From Leishmania donovani (lineage: Eukaryota; Euglenozoa; Kinetoplastea; Trypanosomatida; Trypanosomatidae): a DNA stretch of 64,000 nt. Position 1 is the first letter of the stretch. Every line of letters starts with the position of its first letter. The stretch spans positions 2,565,439 to 2,629,438 of the forward strand of contig NC_018263.1 of assembly GCF_000227135.1 (NCBI RefSeq), given 5' to 3'. Shown here piece after piece: positions 17,772 to 30,038 of this stretch. Under the pieces are notes generated by a model. The model worked only from the letters and a program-made list of their open reading frames with translations, made no database searches and was not told where the DNA came from. Position numbers and translations under genes: made by a program.

Positions 17772-20312
17772 GGGAGTGAAGCCCCCGAAATGGAGGAAAG
17801 GGGAGGGGCGAAGAACGATGATTTGAGAGCCGAAGGAGAGCGCCGAGTGACACTGAAGGGGAGGAGAAGTGGGGGGGGGAGTGCGTGAAAGCGGCCGTTT
17901 TGTCGATGCGCCAGGCCGCAAGACAGGAAAACTGGAAGAGGTGTTTCTTCCCGCACCTGTTCTGTTTGGCTGATTGTGCGTGTGTGCTTGATACAGTATC
18001 CGTAGGAGTGGAGATGTCGTAGGCGCCGGGAAGAAAGGTAACGGAGGCACAAAGTAGGGAGAGCAGAGTGAGTGAGCCGGAGAAAGGCAATCAGGCAGAG
18101 GCTGCAGATGTCGCCTTCTTAGCAGCTGGCCAATCAGCTGGCGATGCCCCTGCCCAAAGAGTGTGAGCTGACAGACAGCATCGTCAAGTCCGGCTGCGCT
18201 GTCAACACGCCGATACAGAAGCCGACGACAACACGAGGTCGGTTAGCTCTGGCCCTGGATAGGGGTGAGGAGCTGCACACCCCAACCGTCTTGTGATGGG
18301 AGGGGTGCGAAACGAGAACGACTACATGGACAGAGAGAGAGACGGTAGGTGTTCCCCTTGCTCACTGTGCATCCGCCAGGTGAGTGCATATGTCTGTAGG
18401 TGCGCATGTACATCTGGGGTGCGTGGCTCATGTGTTGCACACATTCGCACGGACAACGGCAGACAAAGACAAAAAAGGAGGAGGATACAAAAGAAGGAAA
18501 ACATACAGCGAACGGGCACGAAAAGAAAAGAGGTCACACACACACACACACACCAACAATGCATCACAGAACACGAGTCAAGAAGAGCAGTGTGTGCACC
18601 AGGAGAGGAGGGGAGAGGTGGCGCAAGACACACACACACACTCCACATATCCATACAGCCGCGCGCACGTGCACCAAAAAAAAAACGCAAACAGACACAA
18701 ACCCACACACAGAATGTCATCATCACCCTGACGTGAGGGGTGAGGGAGGGAGTTGAGCAAGGCGAAGCGGGGGAAGAGCATTGAGCAACTTGTTCTTTTA
18801 TCTATGATATTTCGCTGTCACTGCTCCCCTACTTGTGCAATCGCGTGAGGGAGACGCGCGCCTGTGACAGAACGACGACGGCGCCATAGGAAGCCTACAC
18901 AAGGTGAGAGACGAGGGCGTCTCAGAAGAACACACAAAGTCCACAGCTGCCAGGCAGGCAATGACGGAAGAGATGACATTCGTTTATGCCATCTAAAATG
19001 CGCCCGATAAGAAGGCAAAAAGGACACACACACGCGTAAAAACAAAAAGACACACCGCCACGGAAGAACCTCTATGTTGTGGCAAAGGCAGAAACCAAAA
19101 GGAAAGGGACCCACGTCGGGTGGCTCCTCACGTCACGCCCCCCTGCTGTGAAACTTGTCGTTTATGTGCCTCCTTCTCTTTCTCCGTTTCTCTCACACGC
19201 ACGCGCACGCAGGTCAAGTCCTGCATTGTGGCTTCCGTGTGCCCTCCTGCAGGATCCGATTCCCGCGCACGCGCGAGCACACACACACACCACACATAAA
19301 TGAACCCGACTGTTGCCTCTCCCTCTTGTCTCCTTTTCTTTTCGTGCGTCGAAAGCACACCACGAGCAGCGCCACAATCAAAAATGAAAGCGCGCACGCA
19401 TGCACACCCATACGCGTGCGTGGGGGCTTCGGAGTGTGTGGCGTAGGCCGTTGAGCGGCAGAGAGGGGGAAGGAATATGGTAGACGCAGGGGAGCGTGCG
19501 GCTCAGTCCGAACGTCAGTGCCCGCCACTGCACGAGAAGTCAGCCGCATTGAAGGTGAATCACAGACGCACTGTTCGGGCAAGAGGAGAGTGAATCCTGA
19601 TAGAAGAAGGGGACAGATGGTATGCCACACGATATCTCGCGAGCGCAAGCACCCCAATGTGCACCTGGTCCCTTCCTCAAGCTCTTCTTTTCGCACAACT
19701 GGGGGATGCGTCGTATGCTGTGCTTCATATCGTGCGAACCCGGTCCCTTCTCTCCATGCAAACGCACACACACGTTGCGGCGTTGGCCTCATCGCGTTGG
19801 CGTTGTCGCGCCCCCCCCCCCTCATACCTCACGCGCTCTGCACACACAGCGAAAGCCGGTCGACAAGAACCTGAAACCGGCCAAAGCCCAAAGGAAAGAA
19901 AGCGCCGCTAAAGGCCCGACAAGAGAGCCGGACAGCCTCGCTTTCATGAGGGAACACCGTCACTGACAAAGACAAGCAATCACAGCCGAAGCGGAAGAAG
20001 GCGATGCGACGCTTCTCTCTCCTTGCCCCCTCCCGCTATTCCCTCTGTGACTGCCGCACGCGGCAACATCACATCGGCACCGCCATCGTCGATAGCCCCT
20101 CCGTCACCGCCGTCACAGAGGCGTCCGAGGCAGGTGAGGGACGGGGTTGAGAGGGTTTCTAAGGTAAGGCAAAGAAACAAGAAGGAAGAAAAAAGGGAAA
20201 TCCACAGCAAGCGTTCCTGTGCAGCGTTCTCTGCTGGCATCATTGCTTCAGCAGGGTGCGGCCATCACTAGAAGCCATCGCACCCTCCTCCCGACAGAGC
20301 CGTGGGCGGGCA
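17772..20312. other. 2.5-kb spacer between DRC1 and the zinc-finger protein
   Basis: No gene is supported. CA repeats lie at about 18536-18552 and 18629-18641, a C run at 19811-19820, and CT-rich plus tracts near 19170-19195 and 19315-19340. It contains the DRC1 leader and the 3' UTR of the next gene. Confidence 0.6.
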
Positions 20313-22568
20313 CTACTCCTCTAAGGAGGCACCAGCGCCGAAGAGCTGGACTCCACGTGCACCGTCACACGAGCAGGAGAAGCCGCCGCGCATATCGTAC
20401 ATCGACCCGCTCTGCACGGTGGAGTTCGTGTAGGGCGAGGCGGAGAGGCCGAGCTCACTGCGCTGATGGCTCTTCGCCGGCGTCTCGTCTACGTAGTTCT
20501 TGGCCGGGGTCGCCACTTCGAAAACGCCGTGGACGTACCGACTCAGTTCCGTGTTGACGAACCTAGCCAAGCATTGCTCCACTGCGGGCAGGTGCATATT
20601 CGCCTTCACCACAAGGGCAGCGTAGGGCACGGACTCAAGAGAGGGGTAGCGCACGAGCTCCTCGATTATCCGCACCAGCACCTCGTCCTGCGGCGGTACG
20701 CGGAGGAGAAGTCGACCAAGCGCGTTCAAGGCCTGCGGTATCTGCAGATAGGTGGAGAGGGCAAGCACCTTGCTGGGCAGATGCTCCTCCAGTATGCTCA
20801 GTGCCGTTGTCTGCGGGATTATCGGCAACGGCGGTGCTCGAGCGGCGCTGCGCGTGGTCTCAGTAGCGCAGTGGTGGCAGCCACACTGGAAGTACGCGTA
20901 CTGCGGGCGCTCCACGAGTTCCCCACCGCTGGGCGGGTGATGCGCAGAGCAGTACGAGCACAGCGGCACCAAGACACCGCTGAAGGGCAGGCGGTACATA
21001 CACAGCAACTGATAGGGGGTGCTGGCCTTCTTCTGTGGTGCGTCGCCGGTGGTGACGGCTTGTGCCGTGCAGGTGTGTGGTTGGGGCTGCGGCGTCTCAC
21101 TCGCGCCTCCCTCGGCGCCGCGCATGCGGGGGTCGTTGAAGGCCATTTCATAAAAACACGCCATCGACTCCACATAAACGGCGGGGCTCTGCGTTTCAGA
21201 GAGCATCTTGAGCAGCCTATCTAAGAGAACGGCGCTGAGCATCGCGATGTTGTGCGGACACTGTTTGGCGAGGTACTGCGCAACGCGGAAAACAGCTATC
21301 TGGGACTCGGCCAGGCAAGTGTTGGCGGCCAGGCCGCCCAACACCTCGAGGGCGTCGAGGTGGAGATAGGTGCGCTGCACGCGCAGCAGGTCCACCTCTG
21401 CCATCGTGGCGAGCGCCTCACAGAACACCTTGGAGAGGTGGTGCTTGTGGTCACCGCACAGCTGATCGCGGATGGGCTGCAGCACATCGAGGTCTAGGCG
21501 AGTCTCGCGGATGCAGTGTTGCAGCAAGCAGCTACCCATGTCCGTCATGGTGAGGAAGAGACGGCCGAGTCGCTGTCGCTCAACGCTCTTGCTGTGATGA
21601 ATCACGGTCACTGCAGGCGCGCAGAGGACGGGTGGCTGCTCCGACGCCTCCTCCGGGAGCAAGCGCAGGAGGCGGTTCATGGCAGCGAGCGCACGGGAGA
21701 CGAGGTATGCAAAGGAGGACGGCAGCCGCACCTTCCAGGTGCAGGCGAGGTGGTAGGCGGCGCAGAGGCATCGAGCGAGCACGTCACCGAAGAGGAACGC
21801 CATCGCGCCATCCACGAGTTTGAAGACGAATTGAGCCTCCTCCATGTCCATGCGCTCAATCAGCTTCGTGAGCACAAAGTGTAGCACGAAGTGAACGTAC
21901 TCTACCAGCGGTAGCGGATCCGGCGCGGTGCGGAAGTGGCAGCACTGAATTTCCAGCGTAGACAAGAGCGGGTACATGACGAGCGCGCTCATCACAATAC
22001 CGTAGGCCTCGTTCTCATCAATCGTCTGCATGCACTCTTGCAGCAAGTCGTACAGCACGTTGATGTTCACCGCACCACTCGCAATATCACCACCGAGTTT
22101 GCGGTTGTTGAGGTGCACCTCGGAAAGCAGCTGCATGCTAGGGCTGGGGTGGGGGTGCACACAAACAACGTGCGACCGATTGATCCAGCCACCGGACGCA
22201 ATACGGTAGTACTCTCTCGAAGGGTCAGACGCGTCAACGGCAGTGCTCACAACCCGCAGTAGTCGTCCCGCATAGAGTGGCGAGAGACGGTAGCTCTTTT
22301 CGCGAGGTCGAGTGTGCACTGCCGCCCTTCCGTCGTCGTAGTCGAGCATGGGGTTGCGGATTACCACCTGCGGCTGCGCCAGAAGCTCTTCCTGCACCGA
22401 AAAGCACTTCTCACACAGCAGGAACTCACACGGAGACCCCACGCAGCCAAACCAGCGCACATCCGAGCCGTCTGAGAGCGCCTTGCACACGGAGCACTGC
22501 CGCCCCGCTGGGGCTGCAGAGAGCTCGTCGAAGCCATGGCAGGGGTGCGAGCCGTGACGGTACGCCAT
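20313..22568 (-). CDS. hypothetical protein with N-terminal zinc finger and helical repeats
   Basis: A 751-aa protein I cannot name. An N-terminal Cys-rich module (about residues 22-60) has C-S-V-C, then C-x(5)-C, then L-L-C-E-K-C, spaced like a ZZ/PHD-like zinc site. The middle (about 130-560) is Leu/Ala-rich and predicted helical, and could be ARM/HEAT-type repeats. A second Cys/His cluster near residues 560-595 (C-S-Y-C-S-A-H-H, then C-G-C-H-H-C) may bind another zinc. The start at 22568 follows a pyrimidine-rich leader. The upstream open frame to 22760 is hydrophobic and Phe/Cys/Ser-rich, consistent with translated pyrimidine tract, and is rejected. Confidence 0.8.
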   Translation of the reverse strand: MAYRHGSHPCHGFDELSAAPAGRQCSVCKALSDGSDVRWFGCVGSPCEFLLCEKCFSVQEELLAQPQVVIRNPMLDYDDGRAAVHTRPREKSYRLSPLYAGRLLRVVSTAVDASDPSREYYRIASGGWINRSHVVCVHPHPSPSMQLLSEVHLNNRKLGGDIASGAVNINVLYDLLQECMQTIDENEAYGIVMSALVMYPLLSTLEIQCCHFRTAPDPLPLVEYVHFVLHFVLTKLIERMDMEEAQFVFKLVDGAMAFLFGDVLARCLCAAYHLACTWKVRLPSSFAYLVSRALAAMNRLLRLLPEEASEQPPVLCAPAVTVIHHSKSVERQRLGRLFLTMTDMGSCLLQHCIRETRLDLDVLQPIRDQLCGDHKHHLSKVFCEALATMAEVDLLRVQRTYLHLDALEVLGGLAANTCLAESQIAVFRVAQYLAKQCPHNIAMLSAVLLDRLLKMLSETQSPAVYVESMACFYEMAFNDPRMRGAEGGASETPQPQPHTCTAQAVTTGDAPQKKASTPYQLLCMYRLPFSGVLVPLCSYCSAHHPPSGGELVERPQYAYFQCGCHHCATETTRSAARAPPLPIIPQTTALSILEEHLPSKVLALSTYLQIPQALNALGRLLLRVPPQDEVLVRIIEELVRYPSLESVPYAALVVKANMHLPAVEQCLARFVNTELSRYVHGVFEVATPAKNYVDETPAKSHQRSELGLSASPYTNSTVQSGSMYDMRGGFSCSCDGARGVQLFGAGASLEE

Positions 22569-25500
22569 TTTTGCTGATGGGGTACGTTGGGGACACACTG
22601 TGAAGGGGGCAGAAACCGAATGTGAGAGGGAGAGAAACAGAAACAAACAAAAGAAAAAACAACGGGCACAACAGGTGCAAACACTGACACGCCGATACAA
22701 ACGCGTAAAGCGTTGTCGGCTTCTATGGTACGTCAAAGGCGGGGAGCACTCACGCAGCACCGAATAAGGGCAAAAAGATGATCCACGATACGGCAGAGAG
22801 CTGCAGATGACGGAGAGCGAGAAGGGACAGGGGTAAGATGGCTGCCGCTCTGCCGGTCTTGGGTGTGTGAGTGTATAGGCAAGGAAGGGGGAAGGTGAGC
22901 GCGAGATGAGAGGACAAGGCGGCTGTGCAAAATTAGCTTTTTTTGTGTTTGTGTTAGTATATATGCGTGTGTGCGCGCGCTGTTCTGGCTACGAAGCGCA
23001 CGCTCGTCCTTCGCTCCTCCTACTCACGTGCAACAGAACGTCCTTGTGTGTGTATATATATATATGTGTGTGTGTACAAGAACACAGACACAAATCGAAA
23101 AAAAGAAAACCAGAATAAAATAATGTGGACCGGCGTTTGGGGGGGGGAGGTTGGGGAGGGGAGGGGGCACAACGGCAGGCGGAAAGAGAGAAGGCAGCGG
23201 CGCTCACACGGAAACAAAAACAAAAAAAAAAACAAAAAAATACACGTAGAGACGAGAGGCGCAAGACGCCTGCACGGGTGCCTGATTCAACAACGACGAT
23301 GTGTGTGAGAAGCTTGTGTGTGTGTGTGTCTTCTATGAGTATCAAATTTTTGTATTATGAAGGGGGCCAAAAAAAAAAAAGAACGGAAGATAGAGTAACC
23401 GAAAAATGTTTTCTCTTTTTTTGTGTGTGGTGGGGAAGGGGAAAGGGGGTCTCTCTGACGTTTTCGTCCCTCCTTCTGCAGCAAACGGCAAAACGACACA
23501 AAGAGAGGGAGAAAGACACACACTCGCGGGCGTGAGCACGCGCAGACGAACACTACACCGCCTCGAACAAACAGGGGAGAGCGAGAGGCTGAATACGAGA
23601 GGGAAGTGAAGACAATGTTGCCTACGTCTTTCCCTTCCTTCAGCAATCCTGTTGTGGATGTTCTCGCACTGCTGTGGCCGTCGTCGTTGTACGCAAGTGT
23701 GTATGCTTGTGCGAAGGAGGTGCAACGCGTGGGTGCTGTTTCGTGTTCGTCTTTGGCTTTCCTCTGATATGTATGATGTGCGCGTATGGTGTCTATTTTG
23801 GCTAGTCCCTCGTTATGCGCTTGTGTGTTCTCTCTTCGATCAATGGCGTGCGAGCTCGAAACCGCGTTGTGTGTGCCAATAACAGGTCTATATGAGGAAC
23901 AGGCGAAGACGGCTCTTGGGGAAGGCGGGCGTCGTCGAAGAGAGAAATCAGCGGCTCACCGGCACACACGATTCGGTAAAGAGACAAGGACACAAGCACA
24001 GGGGACAGATGAATGCTCGTGCTTGATATCTGTGCGGGGTGCGCGTTCGTGCGTGTCGATGGCAGTCGTCGTCTACCTACTTGTGTTCCTGCCTCTTCTT
24101 TTGTGGCCGTGTCGTGCGTGCGTGCGTGCGTACTTTGGTCCGTTCCGCTCGCCTTGCCCTGTGTGACGTAGGTGCGGCGTGTACGCGCACGTGTGTGTGT
24201 TGTCGACGGCGGCTGATGGAGAAGAGACACAAGCCAGGCAAAAACTGCAAAACGCAACGCATACACGGCGCGGCGAGAAACACAGTTGAACACAACAAGA
24301 AAAACGGGCAGCGCAGCAGAGGGGCGTGCCAGCGCCCTGCGCGTGTGACTATGAAGGTTGGTGCGGCGGATGATGGGTGCAAAGTGGGGCAGCAGCACAG
24401 AGAGCGAAAACAGCGAAAATGAAAGGGGAGGGGCGCACAAGAAAAAATGGGGCGGGGCGGGGGGTATCTATCAATTTGCTTTTTTTCTTTGACTTATTAC
24501 GCTTGTATGGTGTGGGTGGAGCGTTTCCTGTTTTATGGGTATCTCTTGTCGCTGATGTGGTCTGAAGTCATGAGAAAGGAATGGGTGGGTGGGGGGGGGG
24601 GCGGGGCGGCGGCGCTCTAACTGGCTTCTCTGAGGGTCGGCTGGCCTGTCCGGTACGTATACGTCGGCGTGCCTGGGTCTTCAGTGGGTTTCTCCAATAC
24701 GAAGGCCTGCGACAGCGCGGATATACCAGCACGCAAGAACAGACTATTATCACAAGGCCGACGAGAAGGGCGGTAAGACTCACCGTGGATGCCAAAGAAA
24801 GCAGAAACTACACACAGCCGAGATTACTTGATACGACTCCTGTGCACGTCGCGAGCGCGGGGTGCCGTGTGCCAAGGCGCAACAAGAGCAGCAAGAAAAA
24901 AGAGAGGAGAGCCAAAAGGGTTGGAGGGGTGCGTGAGGGAAGGGCGCATGCTCAGCGCCGGCATCCATCGAAGCAGCCGCAGCGAACACAACGGGTGCGC
25001 GCCGCTGCACAGTGTGGGCACGAAGGGGCTGCGAGAACCTGAGATAAGAGAGGCCGTAGGACGTTTGACATCCTTACCTCCGCCACGGCCGCCACACTCG
25101 GGCGCTGTGCGAGAGAAGGAAAAACAAGCAGGTGAGTGGCCTGAAGAACCGTTCTCCGCCGCTGCTGTTCTCTACCAAGCCAACGGCAAGCTCTCTCACA
25201 CAAGACGTGCGAGTTCCCCGCAGCGTACACTGGGCCGCTGCGCAGTTGCAATCTTGGGGGGGGGGGGGGGCGACTGTCGCGCTTCTTCTTTGCTCTTTCC
25301 ATTATGCCGTTTGGCGTCTTCTTCTTTCTCCCTCAGAATGAGAAGGGCGGAGCGAGTGACAGACAAAGCAGGAGCGTGCGGGCACCCACGCAATCCATGC
25401 GCATCTCACACCCCAACCCTCTGTTTGTCTGTCGGTGTGTCACGCTCGCTCTCGCTAACTCTCGCCTCGATGCAATAGCGAATGGCCTCTGCGTCGCAGA

Positions 25501-25830
25501 GCTGCTGCGTCTGTGCACACCTTTTTGTCATGGGTGTCTGTCTGTGTGATGCCTGCGTTTCTCGCACCGCCAGCAGTGAAGCCGAGATTCATTCATTAGT
25601 TCGCTGGATACCCGCGAAGCGAACAAGAGCCACGCACATGCACATACGCCACCAACTCCACCCCTGCGCTGCCGCTGCGAATAGTCAAGCGCGTTCTCGC
25701 GAGCTGGAATCTCGCCAATGCCGTTATCACTCGACGCGTATCCTGCTGGGCTGCCGCTGTCGTGGGGGCTGACGCTCGCCAGCCGCTGCAGGCATACAAC
25801 TATGTGGGTGGGAGGGCGTGCATCTGCAGC
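22569..25830. other. 3.3-kb spacer: 3' UTR of the mitochondrial carrier gene
   Basis: No gene is supported. It holds TA/GT tracts at 23050-23075, an A-rich block at 23215-23240, a CGTG repeat near 24113-24130, and G runs at 24591-24601 and 25256-25270. A 75-codon minus frame near 24568-24795 has a hydrophobic stretch but no ATG. Confidence 0.6.
25256..25270. repeat. G homopolymer (15)
   Basis: A plus-strand G run, C-rich in the transcript. It lies in the 3' UTR of the carrier gene and is prone to length errors in sequencing. Confidence 0.9.
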
Positions 25831-26940
25831 TCACGGGATTCGCCTCTGGACAGCAGCGGCGGCCTCACTGCCGGCTCCCTGGGTGATGTCAGAGAATTGC
25901 TTTGCGCCCTCGTAGGTGAAGCCAAACGAGCATCCGCCGACGACGCCAACCAGCAGATTTCCGCCCAGCCCCTTCCACAGCGCACGCACTCCCTCGTTCT
26001 TGAGGACATCTCTTACAATGTGCAGCAACGGGAAGCGCACCCCTTCGATGCGCTTACCCACCTGCAAGCGCAACCGCAGCACGTAGAAGGGGTTCATGAT
26101 AAGACCGATGACCATACTCGCCGCGGCGCCAACTCCAGCGTTCACGAGTACGTTGTCAGTCGCAGAGGTGCAGCAGGGCGGCAAACAGAGCTGTACAGAC
26201 TGGGGCACCACGGCAGAAAGCCGCGCGCCAATCGCCGGGGCTGCGCCGTAGACGAGGCGCTTAAAGTACTCGTACACAAACCACCACGCCCCAGTGAGGG
26301 GGGCCACCACCAACGTCAGCAGCGTCCCGCGAAACAGGCAGCTGATCCCTTGCTCGCGCACCAGCGTCACGGTGGTGCGAGCGGCGGACATGTAGTTGTG
26401 CTCACTAGAGTAGGAGCTGCCAGCCACCATCTGCACCTGCGAGACCACCGCGAAGGGGTTGAAGACGGGGGTCGATCCCAGATCGGCCAGTAGGCCTGCG
26501 CCGAAGCTGCGCCACTCCCGCTCCTGCAACGGCAGCTTCTCCTTCCAGTACTCGACGAGAAAGTAGTACACAAGCTCACTTAGCACGGTGCCTGAAATGG
26601 CGGCTCCTGCACCGCGGTAGAGCCCTCTGAAGCCGTGAGACTGCCGCACCTCCTGCAGCACCTTGGCCGCCGACACACGGGTTGTACAGCACTGCTGCCG
26701 AGCAATGACAAGGAAGATCGGCTGCCCGAGGAAGCTATAGGAGAAGGAGGTGACACCAAACGTCATCATCAGCCGCAGTGGGTCGACATCCGACCAGGAG
26801 CGCGTCACCGCAGAGGTGATGGGCGGCGGTGGCAACTCAAGCGTGTTGTGCAGGCGAGGGACTGTGCTCATCTCAAGCAGGATATCCCTCGGCGAGGGCT
26901 GCAGGGCGGAATCTGACGCATCCTCGTTTGAAGAACTCAT
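25831..26940 (-). CDS. mitochondrial carrier family (SLC25) protein
   Basis: A 369-aa inner-membrane carrier with three roughly 100-residue repeats. Repeat 1 begins near residue 53. It has G-Q-P-I-F-L-V-I-A-R at the usual P-x-D-x-x-K site, so the signature is degenerate, and ends G-F-R-G-L-Y-R-G. Repeat 2 has N-P-F-A-V-V-S-Q-V-Q-M-V and C-L-F-R-G. Repeat 3 has N-P-F-Y-V-L-R-L-R-L-Q-V and A-L-W-K-G-L-G-G. The repeated replacement of the acidic residue and the N-P-F form suggest a divergent carrier. The substrate cannot be assigned. An N-terminal soluble extension of about 50 residues precedes repeat 1. Confidence 0.88.
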   Translation of the reverse strand: MSSSNEDASDSALQPSPRDILLEMSTVPRLHNTLELPPPPITSAVTRSWSDVDPLRLMMTFGVTSFSYSFLGQPIFLVIARQQCCTTRVSAAKVLQEVRQSHGFRGLYRGAGAAISGTVLSELVYYFLVEYWKEKLPLQEREWRSFGAGLLADLGSTPVFNPFAVVSQVQMVAGSSYSSEHNYMSAARTTVTLVREQGISCLFRGTLLTLVVAPLTGAWWFVYEYFKRLVYGAAPAIGARLSAVVPQSVQLCLPPCCTSATDNVLVNAGVGAAASMVIGLIMNPFYVLRLRLQVGKRIEGVRFPLLHIVRDVLKNEGVRALWKGLGGNLLVGVVGGCSFGFTYEGAKQFSDITQGAGSEAAAAVQRRIP

Positions 26941-28811
26941 CTAGTGTGGACGGCGAGCGAGTGATGAGGGGGAGGGAGGGGGTAGTGGAAGAAGCGAGAA
27001 TTAAGGGTAGAAGTCGGTGCGCACACGTTAGTAGCAGCGCGTGCCCAAGAAAGGAAAGAAGAACGGAATAACAAACGACAAGCGTCTTGCACTGATGTCT
27101 CGCCCCTCTTCAGACTCATTCACGTGGCGACGCTTGACTTCACTGAACGTGGCAACAAAGACGCGTGTGGTTAGGGGATGAGAAAACAGGTCTAGCGAAA
27201 GCGTGGGAGAGACAGAGGCGCTGCGACGCAACAGACACCGCTCAAGAGAAAGAGAGATGAAGGCGCACCGGCTGACGCAATGCCGCCGCCTCGTTTCGCT
27301 TTCACAGGTATACGAAAAAAAAGAAACTTTCGTTTGTGCGTGCGTCGGTGTCGCTACACAGTCGAGTCACACAGGAAAGAGAGATACGCTGCGAGAAAAC
27401 GCAGCAACAACGTGTCGGCGTAATGGAAGGGATGAGGCAAACCACACACGAAAAAAAAAACGTGAGAAACGCGGCTTTGGGAAAAGGCGTGGCCAAACAA
27501 GACGAGAAGGTCCGGCGGCGGATGGAGAAGGGGATGGAGAAGAGTGCAACACGCACAACGTCACGGGCACAACGTGGATTCCAACGCCTACAACGTTTTC
27601 TTTTTTTCGTCGAACCAACCACAATAACGGCAACTATATATATATATATATATATATGGAATTATCGCGACAGTAGTGAGGCAAACGAAGGAGAGATGCG
27701 TGTCTCTCTCGTTTTGCGTGTATGTGCACGCGTGTACAGGATTGTCTTTCCCTTGCTCCGTTTCCTTCTGTGCGAAGAGCCTTTCCGAAACACAACCGCT
27801 CCTGCTGCTCCGTTGCGCACTCCTGCAACCTCGCTGCCTTCGCGCAAGACCGCCCGTCGGAATCGAGGAGGGGCGAGGGGGAGGAACAATAGCAGATATG
27901 TTCAACTTGCCTCACACATTATACAAACGACGCGTGACAACGAATGGTGCGACAGCGGAGGAGCGGCCGAGCCCGCGGGACTGTGGCGCAACCGCCGCCA
28001 GAAGACTTCTTGGGCCGCGGTGGACTAGAACAGAAGAAGAAATAGAGGAGTGCTCGTCAGTTGCGTCATTGACTCTCTCCCGACCCTCCTTTTTTTTTCG
28101 CTTTCTGTACGACAGGACCACACGAAAGAAAATGCGTATCTATGTGCGGATCTGTGCCTCGGTGGCGTTGACAGGGCCCTCAGGGGTGTGAGGAGTAGGA
28201 CCGCGGCAAACAGTGAAGATGCTAGGATTGTTTCGACGTTGGAAGGTAAGAAGGCAGAGCATGCGCTTCGAGGGGCCCGGCAGAGGGGAAAGTGAAAATA
28301 CATATATATATATATCCCACAGTGCTGACGTCGTACACGCGCGAGTGGACGTGCACACCCGCCGGCTGATCTACTGATGACAGGGTAGGGTGTGGATGGG
28401 CTGGGCAGAATGGCAGTGGTGATGGCAAGGAGAAAATGCAGCAAAACCAGAGGCTCAAGGAGGGACGGGCAGTGCTGCGTAAAGGCGCGCGACACCGCAG
28501 AGGCGCACCCACGCAGCATGAAAGGAGTTGCGCCTACGGGAGGGGCAGAGAACGAAATCACTTCGCGCTCGTCCTGTGCACCACATGACGCTGCCGGCGC
28601 CCGAGGACAACGGCGGTGCCTGCCTGCCTGCCTCCTCCATTACCTGCTTTCTATATTTCACGGTAAGAAGAGGGTGCAAGCCCGTGCACGCATGCTGCTT
28701 TGTTGCAGCCGCGTAAATTCCTTGTCTCGCTTGCTTCACCTTAGCCGCCTCGGGCGCTGATGAGGTGGCAGGGGTACACATATGAACGGGAAAAAAGCCA
28801 CAGCGAACCCG
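26941..28811. other. spacer between the carrier and the polytopic membrane protein
   Basis: No gene is supported. A TA repeat lies at 27635-27657 and a shorter TA tract at 28302-28315. Purine-rich plus tracts flank the carrier start. Confidence 0.6.
27635..27657. repeat. TA microsatellite
   Basis: About eleven uninterrupted TA units. Confidence 0.9.
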
Positions 28812-30038
28812 CTACACAACGATAAGGTCTGCAGTGATGCCGCTGCCGCTGCCGAAGAGCTCCCAACCAAACCGGCGGTGGTAGAGTGCGACGGCGCATC
28901 CTACGGAGATCAACCAGGCTAGCAAGATGAGAAGCCCTTGCACCAAGGCCGGGATGGAGCCGATGGACATGAAGCACGACATAACGCACGTCACCAGCAC
29001 CACTGTCATGGTCCATCGGATGATCCCCTCCAACGCCTCAGAGGTGGCGGTGTGTCGGCGCAACGTAAAGACGAGGAGACCGAGGAACAAAGCCGCGGTA
29101 ATGATGTAGAGAGCCACCGATGCCAGCAGCACCGTCGCCACCGCCGTGACCTTAAGCGCCCACACCAACAGCTCGCAGAAGAGGCCGTCAAGGCGAGGCT
29201 CCAGAGCGTAGTACGGCACGTCCTTACCCCCTAGCAGCCGAAGAAACCCGATGCCGACGTCAAGGCTGACAAACGACACAGCGGTCAAGAGCCAAGCAAA
29301 CATGCCAGCGAACCATTGGGCACCGCTGCCGCACGTGTACGGAGGAGAGGTGGCAGTGTCGCTCGTATGCGTTCCGTCACAGGGAAGGAGGCGGCCGACG
29401 CAGAAGAGCACCATCAGTAGTAGTGTTAGAGGAAACCAGGAGCTTAGGCAAATCCACGTCCGCACACGGTCCCCTGGCGCGCGCACGTGAAAAGGATTGT
29501 AGCCCTTAGCGGGTAGGAAAACCACTCCCACGAGGACCCCCAACAGCCCCGCGCAAATCAAAATGCCAAGGCAGAGGGCAAACAAGGGCCCCATCAAGGT
29601 ACCGGGAAGTCCGAACATTGCGAAGGCGTAGAGGTTCCCCTTCGCCGTGTAGTGTGTGAAGAGGTAGAGACACAACGGGTGTCCGACTGCGACAACGACC
29701 AACGTTTGCACCGCAAACCATGACTGGTACGTGTTGGGAAGCAGCCGCGTAACAGTCGCGGAGACGCGCTCGTAGCGATAATGGCCGACTTCGATGAACA
29801 CAAAGGGAGCGATTCGTCTAAGCAGGCTGGCCATCAGCACGCAGAGCATCGCAACCGTGAGGGTCGTGTTAACGACGCGCGGATGAACGTGGCCGGCGCA
29901 GATCATAATAATTACGTATACAACAAGAGCGAAGACGTGCAGCACTGACGGCGCCACAGTCTGCACGTAGCGAAAGGCCGACGCTGGCACAGCGGTGATC
30001 GTCGCTGTGTCAGGAGGCACACTGTCGAACGACATCAT
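28812..30038 (-). CDS. hypothetical polytopic membrane protein
   Basis: A 409-aa protein with about nine hydrophobic helices spread over its whole length (for example V-F-A-L-V-V-Y-V-I-I-M-I, L-L-G-V-L-V-G-V-V-F and I-L-L-A-W-L-I-S-V-G). I do not recognise a transporter signature. Possible short motifs are a Pro/Gly kink (F-G-L-P-G-T-L-M-G-P) and a Cys pair in the extracellular-type loop around C-D-G-T-H and C-G-S-G. The frame is open to 30482, but the sequence before the tandem ATGs at 30038/30035 contains T-rich tracts of the splice region on the minus strand, so 30038 is chosen. Confidence 0.75.
   Translation of the reverse strand: MMSFDSVPPDTATITAVPASAFRYVQTVAPSVLHVFALVVYVIIMICAGHVHPRVVNTTLTVAMLCVLMASLLRRIAPFVFIEVGHYRYERVSATVTRLLPNTYQSWFAVQTLVVVAVGHPLCLYLFTHYTAKGNLYAFAMFGLPGTLMGPLFALCLGILICAGLLGVLVGVVFLPAKGYNPFHVRAPGDRVRTWICLSSWFPLTLLLMVLFCVGRLLPCDGTHTSDTATSPPYTCGSGAQWFAGMFAWLLTAVSFVSLDVGIGFLRLLGGKDVPYYALEPRLDGLFCELLVWALKVTAVATVLLASVALYIITAALFLGLLVFTLRRHTATSEALEGIIRWTMTVVLVTCVMSCFMSIGSIPALVQGLLILLAWLISVGCAVALYHRRFGWELFGSGSGITADLIVV

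Noticed and set aside
24568..24795. Short minus frame with a hydrophobic helix
   Set aside because: No ATG: a TAG lies a few codons upstream of the TTG at its beginning, and the C-terminus is translated C-runs.
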